Positions 31,201-36,497 of a stretch of DNA of 36,497 nt are shown here, one piece after another. The notes under the pieces are model-generated. The model made no database searches. It worked only from the letters and a program-made list of their open reading frames with translations, and was not told the origin of the DNA. The stretch's first letter is position 1; every line of letters begins with the position of its first letter. The stretch is from Candidatus Dormiibacterota bacterium (lineage in GTDB: Bacteria; Chloroflexota; Dormibacteria; Dormibacterales; Dormibacteraceae): the NCBI GenBank assembly GCA_955652705.1, contig CATPBK010000094.1:1-36497 (forward strand), read 5' to 3'. A program made the position numbers and the translations under genes.

Positions 31201-31594
31201 GGTGCGCCTGGTGATCGAGATGGGCAAAGGCGTGGAAAACTCGAAGTGGATCAAGCTCAGCTCCGAGGGGCGGTTGACCGGGCGGCGACCCTTCTATAAG
31301 TTCGACTTCGGCCGCGGCGAGGCCATTGACGGCACCCAGGCCAGCGTCCACGCAGCCCGCCGCTCGATCCGCCAGCCAGGCGTCCTCGACAACGCACACC
31401 TGACCATGCTCCGCCACGTGATCGAGAAGCAGCGCCCCGCCGTCGGCATCCTCTCGATCCGGGAGGCGCTGCGCTCCAACCAGCGGATCCAGGAGCTGGA
31501 CGCGATGGCGGCGGAGCTGCTGGCTCGCGGTGAGTGGACGCCCTACCCGCTCGGCCGCCGGCCGGATTTCAACGCCGCGCAAGTCCCCGGCTAG
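28277..31594 (+). CDS. Multi-GAF sensor fused to an NAD(P)-dependent oxidoreductase
   Basis: A 1105-aa cytoplasmic protein with no membrane segment. The first 725 residues look like four GAF-type segments: about 20-185, 200-330, 345-552 and 570-722 (clearest in the last: ACQIALYEEDGSGWYGAAAS, RSLLAVPLIADGHPIGAAVL). From 735 to 1085 is a Rossmann oxidoreductase of the Gfo/Idh/MocA or G6PD-like type: VLVGFGQWGQKAYQHL, VVTYIATPAATHLP, the EKPLG motif (841-845), and ADHYYFK (867-873), which echoes the DHYLGK motif of glucose-6-phosphate dehydrogenase. GTG 28277 is the first start in frame. GH15 follows after 1 nt. GAFs normally feed kinases or cyclases; linkage to an oxidoreductase is unusual. 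Confidence 0.88.
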   Translation: MGNRGVTRAAATAGELGAPGLADLLRSLLAGFVEASGAEIATLYLYNQETHEFYAPFAAGVSEDRLGDSLSDMRDQVARYLADEAAGKAPADLGFGTYGSNVWLTATRRTLLARDARTELDSSFVRRHQVASVIGLPLLSGNTLHGLVYLNFHDPAQLPDAKLLAALERRAAEGAAAVAAFLARADREALATAGILTRDLGAAAGSAFNRNIAEALTHLRAALGVEAVAVYQLKEDGRLGLVAGEGIDALPGSVAVPPEPAEWEAPLLAATRTAARDLRLVASLELNAAEPQGQLIAFSADPLAIKRLAPATVALLRTAADLLASALAAQRLVARLEDTNRVLGALSRMSNAMLKPGSTRQQVLSALVRHLTDREIPEFHFDIASVFLLEDVGEGGLGVRLAVGSEPLEQIRDLAGDDVLAFAARGWHVVAVGSVGGADVLAGYSDEQLLAVPVPVRKADGSTIAQVTAWLVEPSGGVPDPPFSLAGEVFEERAHHDVNRVFIPFGMDTRGRASGVLELGYATSRRRTLQRTQVEALRAAASLVAVAVETARLYEDVSFHAEQLELSSDVSKAIASSIDLDQTLRLVARNLVRLVSASACQIALYEEDGSGWYGAAASSDEEAWRRQRGERPERSFLFEVLDRRVPLVIDDAPASDLVNDAYSKLFKVRSLLAVPLIADGHPIGAAVLAQVGEARSFTENEVELAQGLAHQAAVAIKNARLHAFAEEERHIEKDFVLVGFGQWGQKAYQHLLTLKQFFNFKTHVVQLDTPGARASLTERVEEVLAHGDAFYWDSDGDPAHEQLETELEASSYVVTYIATPAATHLPTLARYYDLSDVIVIEKPLGASPEEYRRFLDSAPGRVQIVAADHYYFKLEVRLLQLLLTEERTLRTFLESVEEVQVEILEEQPLTGAAAEIGVIADLIPHAFAIVSLFTPIDRIQLDLETPLRIGRHEPLQGSRETFARVTGAFTHQGRPVRLVIEMGKGVENSKWIKLSSEGRLTGRRPFYKFDFGRGEAIDGTQASVHAARRSIRQPGVLDNAHLTMLRHVIEKQRPAVGILSIREALRSNQRIQELDAMAAELLARGEWTPYPLGRRPDFNAAQVPG

Positions 31595-31595
31595 C

Positions 31596-33599
31596 GTGCC
31601 GCGCAGCATCGTGATCGGCAATGGCAACGCGCTCGTCGCGTTCGACGCGGACTACTCGCTGCGCGACATCTTCCATCCCCAGGTCGGCCTCGAAAACCAC
31701 ACGGCAGGCAACGTCTGCCGGACCGGATTCTTCCTCGACGGCCGGATTGCTTGGCTGGAAGGCGACGGCTGGACCCGCACCCTGGCCTACGTGGACGACA
31801 CGCTCGTCACCGACGTTCACGTGAGCCATCCCGGCCTGGGCCTGGAAGTCCCCGTCAACGACTACGTGGACATGGCGCGCGATTGGCTCTTCCGAAATCT
31901 CGAGGTGCGCTGCAACAAGCCGGTCGAGAGGGCGATCGTCTTCTTCCACCACGACTGGTACATCAAGGAGGTCGACCTCGGCTGCACCTGTGCCTACGAC
32001 CCTCGGCACCGGGCCCTGGTCGCCTACAAGGACGACCGCTACTTCCTGATGGGCGGACGCTCTCCTCTGGGCGAAGGCATCAGCTCCTGGGCCACCGGCA
32101 AGAAGGGGTTCGACCGGGCCGGGACCTGGATCGACGCGTTCGATGGCGAGCTGGGCCGGAACCCGATCGAGCAGGGTGCCGTCGACTCTACAATCGCGTT
32201 CGAGCTCGGCTCGCTGATCCCGGGCGCCAAGGCGGAGGTCACGCACTGGCTCTGCATGGCGACCGACTATCGGGGCGTCACCGAGTTCGGGCAGGAGCTG
32301 ATCCTGCGGCGCGGCGAGTCCACTTATCGCACCCGCACGCTGAACTACTGGAGCATCTGGTCGGGCAAGGACCGGCGCCCCATCGACGAAGCGCTCGGGG
32401 CGGACGTGCACCAGCTCTACCGGCGCTCGCTGCTGACGATCAGGACCCAGTGCGACAACCGGGGCGCCTTCGTGGCCGCCAACGACTTCGACATCACCAA
32501 GTTCGCGCGCGACACCTACAGCTACGTCTGGCCGCGCGACGGTGCGCTGACCGCCAACGCGCTCGACCGGGCCGGCCACGAGGACATCACGCGGACCTTC
32601 TTCGAGTTCTGCCAGCGCATCGAGATCGCGCAGGACGACTGGTCGTACTTCGCCCACAAGTACACGCCGGACGGGCTCGTCGGCAGCTCCTGGCACCCCT
32701 GGACCGACCAGAAGGGCGAACCGGTGCTGGCGATCCAGGAGGACGAGACCGGCCTCGTGCTCTGGGCGCTCTGGGAGCATTTCCAGATCCACGGCAACCT
32801 GGATTTCGCCGCCAAGCTCTACTCCACGCTGGTCCTGCGCAGCGCCCGCTTCCTGGCGGCCTACGTGGACGCGCGGACGGGCCTTCCCAAGCCCTCCTGG
32901 GACCTCTGGGAGGAGCGCTGGGGGGTCCACGCCTTCACAGTGGGGGCGATCTGGGGCGGGCTGGAAGCCGCGCGCCGGTTCGCCGCCCTCTTCGGAGACG
33001 CCTTCGAGCGGGACGCCTTCCTGACCGCCCAGATCCAGCTCAAGAAGGCCGCCGACCGCCACCTCTTCCGGCCCGAGCTGGGTCGCTTCGCGCGCCGGCT
33101 GACGATCTCCTCCGACGGCGATGTGGTCGCCGACCCTGTCCTGGACAGCGCGCTCCACGGACTCTGGCGCTTCGGGATGTACGCACCCGACGACTCGCGC
33201 ATCGTCAGCACGATGGAGGCGATCCGGACCGAGCTGTCCAATCAGGACGCCACCGGGGGCCTGGCGCGCTACGCGGGCGACTACTACTTCCAGGCCGATC
33301 CCGACGTCACGCGGGTGCCCGGCAACCCCTGGTTCATCTGCACGCTCTGGGTGGCGCAGTGGCACATCGCCACCGCCAAGCGGCCGGAAGACCTGGAACC
33401 GGCGCGAGCCGTCATCGAGTGGACCTGCCGGCACGCCCTGGAGGGCGGCCTGCTCTCGGAGCAGCTGCACCCGCACACGGGCGCCCCCCTCTCGGTCTCG
33501 CCGCTGACCTGGAGCCATGCCGAGTTCGTGATCGCGGTCGAGGAGTACGTGACGGCGCTGGAGTCCCTCAAGCGCCAGGCCACCCCGGCGCCGGCCTGA
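31596..33599 (+). CDS. Glycoside hydrolase family 15 (glucoamylase-like)
   Basis: A 667-aa enzyme of the GH15 family, which releases glucose from alpha-linked glucans or trehalose-type sugars by inversion. An N-terminal beta-sandwich domain (about 1-270) precedes an (alpha/alpha)6 barrel (about 290-650) with SYVWPRDGALTANALDRAGH. Candidate catalytic acid is E439 or E440 in SWDLWEERWGVH, and candidate base E622 in LLSEQLHPHTG. No signal peptide, so it acts inside the cell. GTG 31596 lies 1 nt after the previous stop and begins at the conserved IVIGNGNALVAFD strand; the frame is open upstream but those residues are low complexity. Confidence 0.92.
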   Translation: MPRSIVIGNGNALVAFDADYSLRDIFHPQVGLENHTAGNVCRTGFFLDGRIAWLEGDGWTRTLAYVDDTLVTDVHVSHPGLGLEVPVNDYVDMARDWLFRNLEVRCNKPVERAIVFFHHDWYIKEVDLGCTCAYDPRHRALVAYKDDRYFLMGGRSPLGEGISSWATGKKGFDRAGTWIDAFDGELGRNPIEQGAVDSTIAFELGSLIPGAKAEVTHWLCMATDYRGVTEFGQELILRRGESTYRTRTLNYWSIWSGKDRRPIDEALGADVHQLYRRSLLTIRTQCDNRGAFVAANDFDITKFARDTYSYVWPRDGALTANALDRAGHEDITRTFFEFCQRIEIAQDDWSYFAHKYTPDGLVGSSWHPWTDQKGEPVLAIQEDETGLVLWALWEHFQIHGNLDFAAKLYSTLVLRSARFLAAYVDARTGLPKPSWDLWEERWGVHAFTVGAIWGGLEAARRFAALFGDAFERDAFLTAQIQLKKAADRHLFRPELGRFARRLTISSDGDVVADPVLDSALHGLWRFGMYAPDDSRIVSTMEAIRTELSNQDATGGLARYAGDYYFQADPDVTRVPGNPWFICTLWVAQWHIATAKRPEDLEPARAVIEWTCRHALEGGLLSEQLHPHTGAPLSVSPLTWSHAEFVIAVEEYVTALESLKRQATPAPA

Positions 33600-33609
33600 C
33601 CCGGCCGGA

Positions 33610-35244
33610 ATGCTGCCCCGTCCGGAGTATCCGCGGCCGAGCCTGCGGCGGCGGGACTGGGTCAACCTCAACGGCGAGTGGGAGTTCGGCGCCGGCGAGG
33701 TCGCCACGTTCGACCGCCGCATCATGGTGCCGTTCGCTCCCCAGTCGGAGCTCTCAGGGATCGGGCTGCGCGCGCCCGGCGACGTGGTCTGGTACCGGCG
33801 CCGCTTCCAGGCGCCGGAGGCGGAGCGGCTCCTGCTTCATTTCGGAGCTGTCGATTACCGGGCCACGGTCTGGGTCAACGACGTCGAGGTGGCCAGGCAC
33901 GAAGGCGGCCACACCCCGTTTGCGGCCGACATCAGCGCGGCCCTGAGCGGCACCGACAACGTCCTCGTGGTCCGGGCGGAGGACCCGCTGACCGACCTCG
34001 GCCTCCCGCGCGGCAAGCAGTACTGGAAGGCAGCCTCCGAAGGCATCTTCTACACGCCAACCACGGGGATCTGGCAAACGGTCTGGCTGGAGCCCCTGCC
34101 GGCGCGTCACGTCGAGAGCTTGCGATTGCGGCCGGACCTGGCCGGTGGCGCGCTCGACTTCGAGGTCGGCGGCGAGGGGCGGATCGAGATGACCGCCTCG
34201 CTCGACGGCGCCGTCGTGGGTCGCTGGAGCGGAACCGCCGGTCGCGGGCGGCTGGCGCTGGAGGAGGTCCGGGCCTGGAGCCCGGCGTCGCCCCGGCTCT
34301 ATGACCTCGAGGTGCGTACCGCATCAGACGAAGTCACCGCTTACTTCGGGCTGCGGGAGGTGGAGGCGCGGGACGGCAGGTTCTGGCTCAACGGCGAGCC
34401 CTACGTCCAGCGGCTCGTGCTCGACCAGGGTTACTTCCCAGGTGGGCTGCTGACCGCCGCGTCGGATGGCGATCTGCGCCGCGACATCGAGCTGGCGAAG
34501 TCCCTGGGTTTTAACGGCGCACGCAAGCACCAGAAGATCGAGGACCCGCGCTGGCTGTACTGGGCCGACCAGCTGGGCTTCCTGGTCTGGGCGGAGATGC
34601 CCTCCACCCACGAGCACTCGCCGGAGTCCGAGCGGCGGCTTGCCGCCGAGTGGACGGAGGCCGTCGTCCGCGACCGCGACCACCCGTCCGTCGTGGCCTG
34701 GGTGCCGATGAACGAGAGCTGGGGATTGGGACCGGCCGAGGACGCCGCGACGGCTCGATTCCTCGTCCAGCTGTACGAGCTGACGCACGCCCTCGACGGC
34801 ACCCGGCCGGTGGTTTCCAACGACGGCTGGGAGCAGGCCCTGACCGACCTCTGCACGCTCCACGACTACGGGCCCGCCGCCGACCTTGTCCGCCGCTACC
34901 AAACCATTGAATCAACACTCGACCCGAGCGGCCGGCACCGGCCTCCCTACCTGCCCGGATTCGCCTACCGCGGCGAGCCCCTGCTGGTGAGCGAGTTCGG
35001 CGGCGTCAGCCTGGGCGCCGGCGAGGGCTGGGGCTACTCCCGAGCACGCGACCCCGCGACGCTGCTGGAGACGTATCGCATACAGGTGCAGGCGCTGATG
35101 GCGCCCGGCCCGGTCCAGGGGTTCTGCTACACGCAGCTGACCGACGTCGAACAGGAGCGCAACGGCCTCCTCACTTTCGACCGTCAGCCGAAGATCGATC
35201 CGGACCTGGTCCGGCCGGTGACGCAAACACTGAAGAGTCGCTAA
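33610..35244 (+). CDS. Glycoside hydrolase family 2 (beta-galactosidase/glucuronidase-like)
   Basis: A 544-aa retaining glycosidase. Sugar-binding jelly-roll about residues 1-165 (WVNLNGEWEFGAGEVATFDR, VVWYRRRF, VDYRATVWVNDVEVARHEGG), Ig-like part to about 255, then a TIM barrel. The acid/base is E369 in VPMNESWGLG, and the nucleophile E462 in LLVSEFGGVS. No signal peptide. It lies 10 nt after the GH15 stop, with ATG 33610. Length is close to glucuronidase-type enzymes and much below LacZ. The sugar specificity is not evident. Confidence 0.92.
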   Translation: MLPRPEYPRPSLRRRDWVNLNGEWEFGAGEVATFDRRIMVPFAPQSELSGIGLRAPGDVVWYRRRFQAPEAERLLLHFGAVDYRATVWVNDVEVARHEGGHTPFAADISAALSGTDNVLVVRAEDPLTDLGLPRGKQYWKAASEGIFYTPTTGIWQTVWLEPLPARHVESLRLRPDLAGGALDFEVGGEGRIEMTASLDGAVVGRWSGTAGRGRLALEEVRAWSPASPRLYDLEVRTASDEVTAYFGLREVEARDGRFWLNGEPYVQRLVLDQGYFPGGLLTAASDGDLRRDIELAKSLGFNGARKHQKIEDPRWLYWADQLGFLVWAEMPSTHEHSPESERRLAAEWTEAVVRDRDHPSVVAWVPMNESWGLGPAEDAATARFLVQLYELTHALDGTRPVVSNDGWEQALTDLCTLHDYGPAADLVRRYQTIESTLDPSGRHRPPYLPGFAYRGEPLLVSEFGGVSLGAGEGWGYSRARDPATLLETYRIQVQALMAPGPVQGFCYTQLTDVEQERNGLLTFDRQPKIDPDLVRPVTQTLKSR

Positions 35245-35269
35245 TTGGCGGGTCCGGAGATCCTCACAG

Positions 35270-35315
35270 CCGGCGGATGGGGCCTAAAGTGGCTCTCTTA
35301 ACCCCCGTTCGCCGG
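35270..35315 (+). terminator. Imperfect hairpin between convergent genes
   Basis: CCGGCG and GGGG (35270-35282) can pair with CCCC and CGCCGG (35302-35315), leaving internal loops and an A/T-containing apex. It lies 25 bp after the GH2 stop. It lacks a U tract; it may slow polymerase from either side. Confidence 0.35.
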
Positions 35316-35331
35316 CGGATCTGACTGCACT

Positions 35332-36414
35332 TTATGGGAATCTCCCCGACGGCGCAGGATCGCCCAGCTGCGATTGTTTTGACCAACTCGCGAGCTGCAC
35401 CGGCTCCCGCCGCTCGGCCGAGTCGACGGCCGCGAGCATGAGGGCGAGGCTGCCCAGGTTTTCGCGGGCCGAGCTCTCAGGCTGGCGGCGCCGGTGGATC
35501 GCGGCGGCCAGCTCCGCCAGGCAGCCCCAGCGGTCGATCCGCCGCAGCTTCGGCAGAGCCACCGCCACCGGCTTGGCGCCCCTGCGGTGCAGGGTGACCA
35601 GATCGGCGCGGCTGGCATCGTCCGAGCGGCTGCTCCAGAGAACCTCGCCGCCCTCGAACTCCATGCGCCACTCACCCGACCAGGGCGTGACCGGCCCGGC
35701 GCTGATCCAGCTCCCCCGATAACTGACGACGACGCCGTCGAAGTTGATGGTGGCCACTGCCGCCGCGGGACCCCGAAACCAGCTCCAGGGCGGGTTCCAG
35801 GCTTCGCAGCTGATGCGTTCCGCCTCCCGCCCGAGGATCAGCCGCAGCAGGTCGAAGTGGTGGATGGACATGTCGACCAGCAGCGGCTGGGCGTAGGAGT
35901 GATGCGGGCCGGGACCGTTCGGCCCGACCGGCGAATACTGCCGGAAGTCGATGCTGATCTCGTGCAGCGGCCCGAGCGGGGCCTCCCTCACCAGGCGCAT
36001 GACCTCCCGCACCGCCGGGAAGAAGCGGTAATTCTGGCTCACCATCAGAACCAGGTCCCGATCGTCGGCGAGGGCGATCAGCGCACGCGCCTGCTCCAGG
36101 TCGGGTGTAAACGGCTTTTCCACTAGGACGTGCCTGCCCGCCTCCAGGGCGGCCCGGGTCACAGTCGCGTGACCGGGCAGGATGGTCGTGACCAGGACGG
36201 CGTCGGCCCTGGTGACCTCCAGCCCGCTTTCCAGGGTTGCAAAGCAGCGCTCGGCGGGTACCTTCGCCTGCTGCTGCACCAACGCCAGCGCGGCAGGGTC
36301 GGGGTCGACGCAGCCGACCAGCTCCACCTCCGTCATATCAGGCAGGACGCGCCAGGCCCAGTCGCGTCCCCAGCCCCCCAGACCCACCTGCAGAATCCGC
36401 AAGGCCTGGGTCAC
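35332..36414 (-). CDS. Gfo/Idh/MocA family oxidoreductase
   Basis: A 360-aa NAD(P)-dependent sugar oxidoreductase. Rossmann start ILQVGLGGWGRDWAW, then VTTILPGHATVTRAALEAGR and the conserved HVLVEKPFTPDL (Lys-Pro). The second domain has VSQNYRFFPAVREVMRL and MSIHHFDLLRLILG, with the family's catalytic His. Typical substrates are inositols, sugars or amino-sugar derivatives. GTG 36414 is preceded by TAGGAT with 6 nt between and no ribosome binding site. It converges on the GH2 gene, and may serve the same sugar pathway, but there is no direct evidence. Confidence 0.92.
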   Translation of the reverse strand: MTQALRILQVGLGGWGRDWAWRVLPDMTEVELVGCVDPDPAALALVQQQAKVPAERCFATLESGLEVTRADAVLVTTILPGHATVTRAALEAGRHVLVEKPFTPDLEQARALIALADDRDLVLMVSQNYRFFPAVREVMRLVREAPLGPLHEISIDFRQYSPVGPNGPGPHHSYAQPLLVDMSIHHFDLLRLILGREAERISCEAWNPPWSWFRGPAAAVATINFDGVVVSYRGSWISAGPVTPWSGEWRMEFEGGEVLWSSRSDDASRADLVTLHRRGAKPVAVALPKLRRIDRWGCLAELAAAIHRRRQPESSARENLGSLALMLAAVDSAERREPVQLASWSKQSQLGDPAPSGRFP

Positions 36415-36420
36415 GCGGCG

Positions 36421-36426
36421 ATCCTA
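36421..36426 (-). promoter_or_regulatory. Putative -10 box (TAGGAT) for the Gfo/Idh/MocA gene
   Basis: TAGGAT on the minus strand ends 6 nt before GTG 36414, fitting a leaderless transcript. Confidence 0.55.
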
Positions 36427-36455
36427 CTGGACCGCGCCCGCGGCTGGCCAGCCTC

Positions 36456-36467
36456 CCGAATATTCGG
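36456..36467. promoter_or_regulatory. 12-bp perfect palindrome, candidate operator
   Basis: CCGAATATTCGG is a perfect 12-bp palindrome, about 30 bp upstream of the TAGGAT box and 3 bp before a TTGACA on the other strand. That position fits a repressor site between divergent promoters. Confidence 0.4.
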
Positions 36468-36470
36468 CGC

Positions 36471-36497
36471 TTGACAGCGCCGGAGAGAGCCAAATAC
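36471..36497 (+). promoter_or_regulatory. Possible promoter start of a gene beyond the window edge
   Basis: TTGACA at 36471-36476 is a perfect -35 hexamer. The window ends 21 nt later in AAATAC, so the -10 is missing or only begun. If real, it reads away from the Gfo/Idh/MocA gene. Confidence 0.3.

Noticed and set aside
31569-33946. Very long open frames antisense and in another frame of the GH15 gene (over 700 codons each)
   Set aside because: They come from high third-position GC. The translations are Arg/Gly/Pro-rich without domains, while the GH15 frame has full family motifs.

Overview
This 36.5 kb window is GC-rich chromosomal DNA with tightly packed genes, many 4-nt stop/start overlaps and short intergenic gaps. 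I see no insertion sequence, phage gene, plasmid function or CRISPR array. The gene mix suggests a soil-type member of the Chloroflexota/Dormibacterota part of Terrabacteria, or an actinobacterial relative. Features behind this are a hom-thrC-thrB-lysC cluster, a soluble Ser/Thr kinase, ECF sigma/anti-sigma pairs, a DUF2236 protein, YbjQ and CsbD/BON stress proteins, and a Tat-exported DUF1800/DUF1501 pair. The taxon is inferred from gene content, not proven. Several genes lack a Shine-Dalgarno sequence and instead carry a TANNNT -10 box 6-8 nt before the start codon, the layout of leaderless transcription.

Layout. 1-3424 (minus): threonine/aspartate-family operon hom-thrC-thrB-lysC, with lysC cut by the window edge. 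3444-4418 (plus): an ornithine cyclodeaminase-family enzyme only 19 bp from hom. 4477-5279 (minus): ECF sigma factor plus small membrane partner. 5384-6557 (plus): CBS-domain protein and a membrane protein. 6529-8361 (minus): PF03640-type lipoprotein, a nonsense-broken AbiEi/DUF559-like gene, tRNA-Leu(GAG) and tRNA-Arg(TCG). 8398-9111 (minus): PHP phosphoesterase. 9204-14262 (plus): acyl-CoA synthetase, a 945-aa kinase/zinc-finger/winged-helix/AAA+ fusion, and an overlapping OsmC-like gene. 14249-15811: small membrane proteins, a SnoaL-like protein, and tRNA-Leu(CAG). 15866-20404 (minus): DUF1800, DUF1501, 90-aa membrane-anchored protein, ApbE, a possible 63-aa protein and a ferric-reductase-like membrane protein, nearly all touching or overlapping. 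20446-21270 (minus): methyltransferase. 21321-24743 (plus): second ECF sigma/anti-sigma pair with an ABC ATPase and permease. 24760-28181 (minus): VOC protein, tandem YbjQ protein, unknown protein, BON and CsbD stress proteins, DUF2236 protein. 28277-35244 (plus): a 1105-aa protein with four GAF-like segments and a C-terminal NAD(P)-oxidoreductase, then GH15 and GH2 glycoside hydrolases. 35332-36414 (minus): a second Gfo/Idh/MocA oxidoreductase.

How the genes may work together. The most unusual loci are (i) the kinase-zinc finger-AAA+ fusion coupled to an OsmC-like protein, which would place a signalling kinase and a remodelling ATPase on one soluble chain; (ii) the GAF-oxidoreductase fusion heading a GH15-GH2 operon, which looks like a ligand-gated sugar enzyme with cytoplasmic glycosidases; and (iii) the DUF1800/DUF1501/ApbE/ferric-reductase operon, which looks like an envelope redox module without a recognisable flavinylated protein. 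Functions for these three are inferences from domain content and gene order.
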